A stretch of DNA of 10,160 nucleotides, from positions 1 to 10,160 of the forward strand of contig CAYMFM010000108.1 in the NCBI GenBank assembly GCA_964389685.1, read 5' to 3'. Of the stretch, positions 4,854-10,160 are shown one piece after another. The notes beneath the pieces are model-generated. The model was given only the letters and a program-made list of their open reading frames with translations. It was not told the DNA's origin and did not search any database. Source of the DNA: G020353115 sp964389685 (lineage in GTDB: Bacteria > Bacteroidota > Bacteroidia > Bacteroidales > VadinHA17). Numbering within the stretch: position 1 is the stretch's first letter; every line of letters starts with the position of its first letter. The translations under genes and the position numbers were made by a program.

Positions 4854-4937
4854 TACTATCGCGTGGTTATAAATTATAATTACTGGGAGTATTTATAGCA
4901 AAAAAGGGGTTATATTTTTATATTAATCCTGTTACGG

Positions 4938-6023
4938 CTATAAATCCAGTGTAAGCTGAGTATCTTCCAGGTTATTCTCCTCCTCCAAATTCGAAACCGT
5001 TAATCCCAGCAGACGGACTTTCTTTCCGGACAAATCGGTCTTTTTCAGGATCTCTTTTGATATTTTACGTAACGTATCCAATTCGCTAATCTCTTCCGTT
5101 ACCGTCATACTTCTGGTAATCTGCTGGAAATCAGAGAATTTCACTTTAAGGGTGAGGGTTCTCCCTGATCTGCCTGCTCTGGTGATTCTGCTTATCAACT
5201 CCTGTTCGATGGAATAGAGTTCCGATTCAATTTCATATACTGTTTCAAGATCTTTTTCAAAGGTATATTCTGTTCCGATCGACTTCCTGATCCTCTCCGG
5301 ATTAACTGGCCGGTTATCCACAGCCCTGGCAATATCGTAAAAGTAGGATCCGTTTTTACCAAACATCCGGATCAGGTCTGCCTTGTCCCATTTTTTGAGG
5401 TCGGCTCCTTTACGGATACCCAGTTCATGCATTTTCCCCGCTGTAACCCTGCCAATGCCAAAGAATTTTTCAATTTCCAGTTCCTCAACAAATTTTTCCG
5501 CTTTCTCCGGAGGGATGACATAGAGTCCATCCGGTTTTTTCATGTCCGAGGCAACTTTTGCCAGGAATTTGTTAAAGGATACACCTGCTGATGCCGTGAG
5601 TTGTGTTTCCTCTTTGATCCTCTTTTTAAGCTCCCTGGCTATCAGTGTTGCCGATGGGATTCCCTTTTTGTTGGAGGTAACATCGAGGAATGCCTCATCG
5701 AGTGAGAGCGGTTCCACCAGATCGGTATACTCCGCAAACAAGTTCCGGATCTGTTTTGAGATACTCGTATAGACATCAAACCGGTGTTTAACAATAACCA
5801 GGTCAGGGCATCGCTGGCGGGCTATTTTTGTGGGCATGGCGGAATGGATACCGAATTTTCTTGCTTCATAACTCGCCGCTGCAACCACACCCCTGTCCGA
5901 TTCTCCGCCAACAACTACCGGTTTTCCCTTCAGGTCAGGGTTATCCCGCTGCTCCACGGATGCATAAAAAGCATCCATGTCGATGTGTATGATCTTGCGG
6001 TAGGGTGAGGAGCCGGGTTCCAT
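4938..6023 (-). CDS. dinB: DNA polymerase IV (Y-family, translesion)
   Basis: A 361-aa Y-family polymerase, the usual DinB length. It copies past DNA lesions with low fidelity. The palm has the first metal ligand D15 in IIHIDMDAFYASVE, with Y20 as the steric-gate residue excluding ribonucleotides, and the catalytic pair D109-E110 in SLDEA. The thumb helix-hairpin-helix is around KFFGIGRVTAGKMHELGI. The little finger covers roughly residues 240-345 (IRKSIGTEYTFEKDL...KVRLLGLTVSNL). The C-terminus ends QLTLDL, a beta-clamp binding motif. ATG 6023 is the chosen start; RKIIHIDMD then begins at residue 9, slightly later than in E. coli DinB. It stands alone, with no recA or SOS neighbours and no LexA box that I could recognise. 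No good terminator is seen downstream. Confidence 0.97.
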   Translation of the reverse strand: MEPGSSPYRKIIHIDMDAFYASVEQRDNPDLKGKPVVVGGESDRGVVAAASYEARKFGIHSAMPTKIARQRCPDLVIVKHRFDVYTSISKQIRNLFAEYTDLVEPLSLDEAFLDVTSNKKGIPSATLIARELKKRIKEETQLTASAGVSFNKFLAKVASDMKKPDGLYVIPPEKAEKFVEELEIEKFFGIGRVTAGKMHELGIRKGADLKKWDKADLIRMFGKNGSYFYDIARAVDNRPVNPERIRKSIGTEYTFEKDLETVYEIESELYSIEQELISRITRAGRSGRTLTLKVKFSDFQQITRSMTVTEEISELDTLRKISKEILKKTDLSGKKVRLLGLTVSNLEEENNLEDTQLTLDL

Positions 6024-6117
6024 GGAGTGCTAAAATAGTGATTATTGGGGGCTTTTTGAAAAGTAAATATCGAACTTCACTCGTTTTTGGTTTTTCTATT
6101 ATGCGTTTGGAGTTAGT

Positions 6118-6163
6118 CGGTCCATGGGAAGCTCTCCCATTTAAAAGCAACCCAGTTGGACCG
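6118..6163. repeat. 46-bp CGGTCCA element, copy F (inverted)
   Basis: CGGTCCA (6118-6124), 32 bases, TGGACCG (6157-6163). The interior aligns to copy E (TCCC...TTTAAA...CAAC.CAGT). An inner stem ATGGGA/TCCCAT (6124-6129 with 6135-6140) is specific to this copy. Confidence 0.8.
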
Positions 6164-6183
6164 AATGTAAACAGGTAATGCAA

Positions 6184-6202
6184 CCAAGGCTATCGGCCTT
6201 GG
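6184..6202. repeat. small hairpin CCAAGGC-TATCG-GCCTTGG
   Basis: A perfect 7-bp stem around TATCG. Bases 6185-6202 are the exact reverse complement of 4103-4120. Confidence 0.65.
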
Positions 6203-6213
6203 ATTATCATTCT

Positions 6214-6226
6214 ATCCCTACGGGAT
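6214..6226. repeat. small hairpin ATCCC-TAC-GGGAT
   Basis: A perfect 5-bp stem around TAC. On the minus strand the centre reads CCC-GTA-GGG, as at 4552-4562. Confidence 0.5.
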
Positions 6227-6243
6227 GTTTTATTGGTGAAAAC

Positions 6244-6257
6244 CTTTACGTGTAAAG
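6244..6257. repeat. small hairpin CTTTAC-GT-GTAAAG
   Basis: A perfect 6-bp stem with two loop bases. It is the third of three small hairpins with centres about 27-30 bases apart. Its centre sequence differs from the CC-GG group, so membership in that set is unsure. Confidence 0.4.
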
Positions 6258-6336
6258 AGAGAAGCAGGTATTTTCAATTCCGTTAAAAACTATCCCACCA
6301 ACTCTTGAGTTTTCCAATCAGACACCTAACTAACTC

Positions 6337-6427
6337 AATAACTTAATAACCCAATAACATTTCTCTCACCGCTCACAACTCACCACTCATCACTCCCTTC
6401 TCACAGTCTCACAGTCTCACTGTCTCC
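6337..6427. repeat. degenerate tandem tract with 7-8 base period (CTCACNN)
   Basis: AATAAC recurs every 8 bases at 6337, 6345 and 6353. CTCA (once CTCC) then recurs every 7 bases at 6365, 6372, 6379, 6386, 6393 and 6400. Octamers follow: CTCACAGT at 6400 and 6408, and CTCACTGT at 6416. Only four G occur on the plus strand in 6322-6430. It lies just downstream of the ABC permease stop; in that transcript it would read as a GUGAG-repeat. Confidence 0.6.
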
Positions 6428-6431
6428 TTTG

Positions 6432-6457
6432 TCCTCCGAAGCTTTAGCGAAGGAGGA
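6432..6457 (-). repeat. TCCTCC...GGAGGA palindrome after the permease gene
   Basis: TCCTCC (6432-6437) pairs with GGAGGA (6452-6457). The interior GAAGCTTTAGCGAA adds only a GC pair. It begins nine bases beyond the permease stop codon on the minus strand, a position where a transcript-end hairpin could sit, but no T-run follows. From memory, near-identical sequence recurs in many unrelated environmental genomes; I cannot verify that here. Confidence 0.5.
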
Positions 6458-6465
6458 TCGTCTCT

Positions 6466-7632
6466 TCATCTCACCCTCATATGCCTTCTCCTGAAAAGCC
6501 ATACGCCAACGAGAAAATAGAGCAGGGTCAGGAGTACGATCAACAGGATCTCCGGGATGATATCCCCCATTCCCAGATCCATAACCAGTGTCTTCTTCAG
6601 AGCTGAAATGGCATGGGTGGGTGACATCAATCCCTGCAGGGAAACGGAATAACCGGCAACAGAAAAAATCTCTTTCCCCTGCAGCGGGAAGGCTGCACCG
6701 GTGAAAAACATGAAGAGAAAGAGTGGGAAGTTCCCAACCACCAGGATCTCATTTACCGTTCTGGTAAATCCCGCGATGATCAGGCTGAAGGCCATGATCG
6801 ACAAACAGGTAAGCAGGGAAACGATAAACAGGATGAACAGGGAGCCGGTATAATTAAATCCCATCCATATGGCTACCATTAAGGTTACACATACCGATAG
6901 TATACCCACCACTACCTGAACGATACTGATACCCCCCAGGAGCCGGAATGATCCCACACGGGACAGCTTGAGCCTCAGGATGGTTTTGTTTTCCACTTCG
7001 GTTATGATGGCTATGGAGGCTGTGAACATTAACATAATGATGGATATGAGCAAAATCCCGGGTATGTAGATATCGAATTCATCAATATCTCCCGAGATCC
7101 CCAGGCTGGTTTCCTTTATGGCAAATGGTCTTTCTGTCCCGGAAAGGGAAAAAACAGTGCGGTCAATGATCTCCCCCACCCAGACGGCACTGATCATATA
7201 TTCAATACTGGTAAGGTCTCCGATGAATTCAACCTCGATTTTCTGCAATGAACCGGATTCAAGCATGGATTCCACAAGGCTCGAGAAATCGGGTGGGATA
7301 ACGATCATGGCATCTGCCCGCCTGTTCTTCAACTGATCAATACCCGCTTGCCTGTCCACTTCTAATTTAATATCCAGCGGGATAGTGAGTGTATCGGTTT
7401 CCAACGATTCCAGGGTCTCAAGGATCTGATCACCATAGTTGATCTGTTCATCCTGAACCAGGATCCCTTCATCCTGATTCAGGATGATGATATCGTATTC
7501 CGGTTGTGTGGATTCATTGATCAGGTAATAAATCAGTACAAAGAAGGGAGCCATGGAGACGGTCAGTACCAGCATCCAGAAACTCCGGACCTGCTCCTTC
7601 AGACTTTTTCGTATGACGCTCAGCAATTTCAC
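6466..7632 (-). CDS. ABC-2 type transporter permease
   Basis: A 388-aa inner-membrane subunit of an ABC exporter, starting (GTG) VKLLSVIRKSLKEQVRSFW. TM1 is at about 20-37. A large extracytoplasmic domain spans about 39-189 (DIIILNQDEG...RPFAIKETSLGI), with the rest of the ABC2_membrane_3/YhhJ-like pattern following. Five further TM segments lie at about 190-211, 233-256, 263-287, 296-315 and 359-380, and the basic tail is RRRHMRVR. The frame is open further upstream to 7809, but GTG 7632 is chosen: it overlaps the ATPase stop in GTGA, a classic coupled arrangement, and the upstream residues are the ATPase gene read in another frame. With its ATPase it probably exports a lipid-like, drug or polyketide-like molecule; the substrate is not visible. 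There is no HlyD-type partner in the window. Confidence 0.88.
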   Translation of the reverse strand: MKLLSVIRKSLKEQVRSFWMLVLTVSMAPFFVLIYYLINESTQPEYDIIILNQDEGILVQDEQINYGDQILETLESLETDTLTIPLDIKLEVDRQAGIDQLKNRRADAMIVIPPDFSSLVESMLESGSLQKIEVEFIGDLTSIEYMISAVWVGEIIDRTVFSLSGTERPFAIKETSLGISGDIDEFDIYIPGILLISIIMLMFTASIAIITEVENKTILRLKLSRVGSFRLLGGISIVQVVVGILSVCVTLMVAIWMGFNYTGSLFILFIVSLLTCLSIMAFSLIIAGFTRTVNEILVVGNFPLFLFMFFTGAAFPLQGKEIFSVAGYSVSLQGLMSPTHAISALKKTLVMDLGMGDIIPEILLIVLLTLLYFLVGVWLFRRRHMRVR

Positions 7633-8579
7633 TGCCGTAATTTCCTTCCCGTCAAATGAATGAATACATCCTCCAGTGTATTTTCCCTCAGGATCATTTC
7701 CCGGATCATGAATCCGTGGGATATAATCTTCCCGGTAACCTGTGTCACTTTTTTTATGATCTCTTTTGATTGAACAAACAGGGTATGATTGCTGAATTTG
7801 GCTATACAACCAATGCTTTCCAGGTCGGACAGGAGTTCATGGGTGTTTTCCGGGACCTCCTCGAAGGTGAATTCCAGGAGATCACCCTCTCCGACTGTTC
7901 TTTTGAGATTTTCGGGTGTATCCAGCAGGAGCAGCTTCCCATAATCAATGATGGCTACACGATCCGACATGCGGTCTGCCTCATCCATATTATGGGTTGT
8001 AAGAATAATGGTTTTCTCCCCGGTCATGCTTTTAATAAAATCCCTTACCAGGATTCGGCTTTGGGGATCAAGTCCTGCTTCAGGCTCATCCAGGATAAGG
8101 ATATCCGGATCATGCACCAGGGCAAGCGAGATGCTCAGTCGCCGTTTCATCCCCCCGGACAGGTTTTTTGCCAGCACATTTGCCTTCTCTTCCAGCCCCA
8201 TAAAACCAAGCAACCGGTCAGACAGTGTATGGGCTGTCCTGCTGTCCACATCATACATTTCTGCCATAAAGATCAACTGTTCCCGGCAGGTTAGCTTGGG
8301 CCAGAAAACATTTTCCTGCGGACAAATTCCCAGCCGGCTTTTTATATCCTTCCCGACAGCCGATAATTCATTCCCAAAAAGTACTTTTCCTGAAGTAGGA
8401 GGGATCAACCCACAGATCATGTTTATTGTGGTCGTTTTCCCGGCTCCGTTTGGACCGAGGAAACCCAGGATCTCCCCTTTGTAAATATCCAGTGACAGAT
8501 CATCCACAGCAACAAGGTCCCCGAAATTTTTATTCAGATTCCGTACACTGATCTCAATATGTTTTTTCTCCGGGTCCAT
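7629..8579 (-). CDS. ABC transporter ATP-binding protein (DrrA/CcmA-like exporter ATPase)
   Basis: A 316-aa nucleotide-binding subunit that powers the permease encoded next to it. In order: Walker A GPNGAGKTT (about 42-50), Q-loop CPQEN (Q88), signature LSGGM (140-144), Walker B ILILDEP with D164-E165, D-loop AGLDP, and H-loop H195 in TTHNMDEAD. A C-terminal extension of about 90 residues after the NBD is typical of the DrrA/ABC-2 exporter group. ATG 8579 is preferred over a TTG at 8603, because MDPEKKHIEISVRNLNKNFG is a normal N-terminus and the TTG lies in AT-rich leader sequence. The stop overlaps the permease GTG by four bases, indicating one operon and translational coupling. A TAnnTTTG match (TATTTTTG, minus, 8591-8598) lies very close to the ATG, so its role as promoter is doubtful. 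Confidence 0.93.
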   Translation of the reverse strand: MDPEKKHIEISVRNLNKNFGDLVAVDDLSLDIYKGEILGFLGPNGAGKTTTINMICGLIPPTSGKVLFGNELSAVGKDIKSRLGICPQENVFWPKLTCREQLIFMAEMYDVDSRTAHTLSDRLLGFMGLEEKANVLAKNLSGGMKRRLSISLALVHDPDILILDEPEAGLDPQSRILVRDFIKSMTGEKTIILTTHNMDEADRMSDRVAIIDYGKLLLLDTPENLKRTVGEGDLLEFTFEEVPENTHELLSDLESIGCIAKFSNHTLFVQSKEIIKKVTQVTGKIISHGFMIREMILRENTLEDVFIHLTGRKLRQ

Positions 8580-8714
8580 AACCTGATGTTCAAAAATAGT
8601 CAAAAAGAAAGTAACTCATAGTAATTTTAATTACCAATCGATTAATTCCTTACACACTTCTATCACTCTCTTATCTTCGTCGGCTAACGGAACATTACCG
8701 AATACAAATGAGAT

Positions 8715-8737
8715 TGTTGGTCCACCGACGCAGTTGG
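8715..8737. repeat. possible truncated CGGTCCA-family remnant
   Basis: TTGGTCCA is followed after four bases by ACGCAGTTGG, the sequence preceding the right arm in copy E. This could be a 46-bp element with its middle deleted, but the similarity is short. Confidence 0.25.
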
Positions 8738-8821
8738 TAGATTTATCCTGCCAAAAGTCAGGATATGAAATGATAATTTTCACTACTTTAGATAACTTAT
8801 TTACAGCAAAGGATTTTCATT

Positions 8822-9859
8822 ATGGTTTCACCACTCTTTAACCACCTGCTGATTCCGTTTCTGATTGCTATTTTCCTGGCGATAAATATGGGAGGAAGTG
8901 GAACAGCCCCGGCATTTTCGGCCGCATTTGGCGCCAACGTCCTGAAAAAAAGTGTGATTCCCGGATTGTTCGGGATCTGTGTGTTCATCGGGGCACTTTT
9001 AGCTGGTAAAGCAACGGCCACGACCGTTGGACAGGACCTGTTTCCTGCCGAAAAGTTAAGTTTAACGCTCGTTTCTATCATTCTTCTGTCCGTAGCACTT
9101 GCACTGCTCGGTGCAAATTTGCTGGGCATCCCCCAGTCGACCAGTCAGGCAACGGTACTTTCCGTTTCAGGCTCAGCAGTCTATTTTCATCTGTTGAACA
9201 CTGAAAAATTATTCGTTGAGATCATACCAACCTGGTTCATCCTGCCGGTGATATCCTTTCTGATCTGCTTTCTTGTCGGACGGTATGTTTACATCCCAAT
9301 CCGTAAGACGGGCATTTTTACCTACCGAAACATCACAAAGCACCCGATTTTGAGGTATCTTATCATCATCATGGCATGCTACGTAGCATTTTCCATAGGA
9401 GCAAACAATGTGGCAAATGCCTCCGGTCCCATTGCATCGATGACCATCAATGAATTGAATATTCCGGATGAAGGAAATAACAGGATCCTGATTTTAATCC
9501 TTTCAACCCTTATCATTGCTCCAAGCTTCGGTATAGGCAGTTCAATTTTCGGACAAAAGATTGTCCGGAAAACCGGAAAAGGGATCTTCCTGTTTGGCCC
9601 CATCGAAGCCGTTATCATCTCTTTTGTCACAGCCAGCTTGCTGCTTTTTGCCTCCATCTGGAAGGGGATCCCTTCATCCCTGGTGCAATTGAATACCGGA
9701 GCAATCATCGGAATCGGTGTTTCCAGGTTGGGATTTAAGAACATTTTCAAGAAAACGGAGGTCAACCGGTTCTTTATGATCTGGCTAATTGCTCCCCTGT
9801 TTGCTTTTTCATTCTCCCTTTTACTGACCTGGCTGGCTGACCGTTTTTCTCTGCTCTGA
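8822..9859 (+). CDS. PiT-superfamily anion permease, CysP-like (sulfate or phosphate)
   Basis: A 345-aa polytopic membrane protein with about ten hydrophobic segments and the inverted internal duplication of the PiT family. The first repeat has INMGGSGTAPAFSAAFGANV (21-40) and GIPQSTSQ (102-109). The second has GANNVANASGP (193-203) and GIPSSLVQ (283-290). Canonical phosphate transporters carry ND in both GANDxANA-type motifs. Here the first motif lacks it and the second has NN. The MN(I/M)GxSG and NLLGIPxSTS patterns recall, from memory, Bacillus subtilis CysP, a sulfate permease of this superfamily. PiT membership is secure; sulfate over phosphate is inference. ATG 8822 has AAAGGA eight bases upstream (8808-8813). 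An Fe-S scaffold gene begins 65 bases downstream with no terminator seen between, so cotranscription is possible. Confidence 0.88.
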   Translation: MVSPLFNHLLIPFLIAIFLAINMGGSGTAPAFSAAFGANVLKKSVIPGLFGICVFIGALLAGKATATTVGQDLFPAEKLSLTLVSIILLSVALALLGANLLGIPQSTSQATVLSVSGSAVYFHLLNTEKLFVEIIPTWFILPVISFLICFLVGRYVYIPIRKTGIFTYRNITKHPILRYLIIIMACYVAFSIGANNVANASGPIASMTINELNIPDEGNNRILILILSTLIIAPSFGIGSSIFGQKIVRKTGKGIFLFGPIEAVIISFVTASLLLFASIWKGIPSSLVQLNTGAIIGIGVSRLGFKNIFKKTEVNRFFMIWLIAPLFAFSFSLLLTWLADRFSLL

Positions 9860-9924
9860 TTTCAAAACAGCGGAAAACCATTCAGCATAGATAGCTGCAA
9901 AATAAATAAGTTGCAATTATTCAA

Positions 9925-10160
9925 ATGGAAACAGAAAAATCACAGGAAAAATTACTGAAGCAGTCGGGCTATTCGGACAGAGCGATCCATTATTACATGG
10001 ACAAGGTACATGTCGGAACCATTAAAGACCCGGATGCATATTTTGCGTATACCGGCCCCTGCGGGGATACCATGGAGTTCTTTGTAGAAATTGAATCCGG
10101 AATCATCAGGCAGGTGAAGTTTCAGGCCATCGGATGTGCCGGTTCTTTTTCAGCCGGATC
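9925..10160 (+). CDS. Fe-S cluster assembly scaffold, IscU/NifU N-terminal-like (partial, cut by window end)
   Basis: The first 78 codons are present, then the window ends. After a leader helix (METEKSQEKLLKQSGYSDRAIHYYMDKVHVGTI) comes AYTGPCGDTMEFFVEIESGIIRQVKFQAIGCAGSFSAG. C46 in GPCGD and C71 in GCAG match the first two cluster-ligand cysteines of IscU-type scaffolds (25 residues apart here, 26 in E. coli IscU). The third is expected beyond the edge. D48 matches the conserved Asp after the first Cys. The variant GCAGSFSAGS is typical of the stand-alone scaffold proteins of anaerobic bacteria rather than the ISC operon IscU. ATG 9925 is the only sensible start; it is preceded by an A/T-rich leader. 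Confidence 0.88.
   Translation, partial: METEKSQEKLLKQSGYSDRAIHYYMDKVHVGTIKDPDAYFAYTGPCGDTMEFFVEIESGIIRQVKFQAIGCAGSFSAG

Larger units (their letters stand above)
4030..4937. other. 908-base repeat-rich intergenic region, no gene seen
   Basis: No convincing coding frame exists between the secreted protein gene and dinB, which converge here. The first 140 bases hold three small hairpins with CCGAT centres. Copies D and E of the 46-bp element are at 4199 and 4709. Bases 4245-4460 show nothing I can name. A CCTGCCGGGTTCCCC palindrome is at 4462-4526, and a three-tier folded segment at 4566-4670. Two more short palindromes lie at 4795-4807 and 4843-4853. The final 80 bases before the dinB stop are AT-rich with only weak stems. 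Confidence 0.7.
6024..6465. other. repeat-rich intergenic region between dinB and the ABC permease
   Basis: Upstream of dinB lies about 95 bases of ordinary sequence, where its promoter must be, though I find no exact TAnnTTTG. Copy F of the 46-bp element follows at 6118. Three small hairpins in a row lie at 6184-6202, 6214-6226 and 6244-6257. A G-poor tract with 7-8 base periodicity covers 6337-6427, then comes the TCCTCC palindrome at 6432-6457. No gene is seen on either strand. Confidence 0.7.

Noticed and set aside
5941..6183. 80-aa minus-strand frame upstream of dinB
   Set aside because: It overlaps the dinB 5' end in another frame and crosses copy F of the 46-bp repeat; there is no promoter or conserved feature.
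7633..7809. Upstream extension of the permease frame
   Set aside because: It is the 3' end of the ATPase gene in another frame; GTG 7632 overlapping the ATPase stop is the natural start.
7770..8484. Two long plus-strand frames opposite the ABC ATPase gene
   Set aside because: They are antisense shadows of a gene with all ABC motifs intact.
8591..8598. TATTTTTG as the promoter of the ABC operon
   Set aside because: It is a consensus match but only about 11 bases from the ATG, leaving almost no leader, and has no -33 partner; not listed as a feature.

Overview
The window looks like chromosomal DNA of a Bacteroidota bacterium, probably Bacteroidales or Marinilabiliales-like. That is an inference from four things: Bacteroidota-type promoter boxes (TAnnTTTG), A-rich leaders with weak or no Shine-Dalgarno sites, a tRNA gene without an encoded CCA end, and the protein families present. 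Base composition appears moderate and fairly uniform. There are no insertion sequences with transposases, no phage genes and no CRISPR array.

Layout: a minus-strand tRNA-Phe with its own terminator (about 9-125) is followed by a broken second copy of its 5' half (161-280), interrupted by two short palindromes. Next come an M16 zinc peptidase (458-1678) and a family 3 O-methyltransferase (1860-2507), both on plus. A small unknown protein (3061-3285, minus, with a clear terminator) is divergent from a secreted protein with SH3-like and BamE/SmpA-like parts (3433-4029, plus). DNA polymerase IV, dinB (4938-6023, minus), stands alone. A minus-strand ABC exporter operon (ATPase 7629-8579, permease 6466-7632) overlaps by four bases. 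The plus strand ends with a PiT-superfamily, CysP-like anion permease (8822-9859) and the start of an IscU/NifU-like Fe-S scaffold gene (from 9925, cut by the window edge).

The genes are mostly housekeeping. The unusual content is in the long intergenic stretches (2508-3060, 4030-4937, 6024-6465), which are dense with short palindromic elements. I find a 46-bp family, CGGTCCA-N32-TGGACCG, with six copies of exactly conserved length, two of them inverted relative to three others. A second set of small hairpins keeps a CC-GAT/GTA-GG centre while the stems change sequence in a base-paired way. There are several near-perfect long inverted repeats, a three-tier folded segment at 4566-4670, and a CTCACNN tract with 7-8 bp period downstream of the ABC permease. 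Two palindromes sitting inside a tRNA remnant suggest that at least some of these elements insert as units. No transposase that could move them is encoded here.

Functional links between genes are weak. The ATPase and permease form one exporter. A CysP-like permease next to an Fe-S scaffold gene hints at a sulfur theme, but that is only suggestive.
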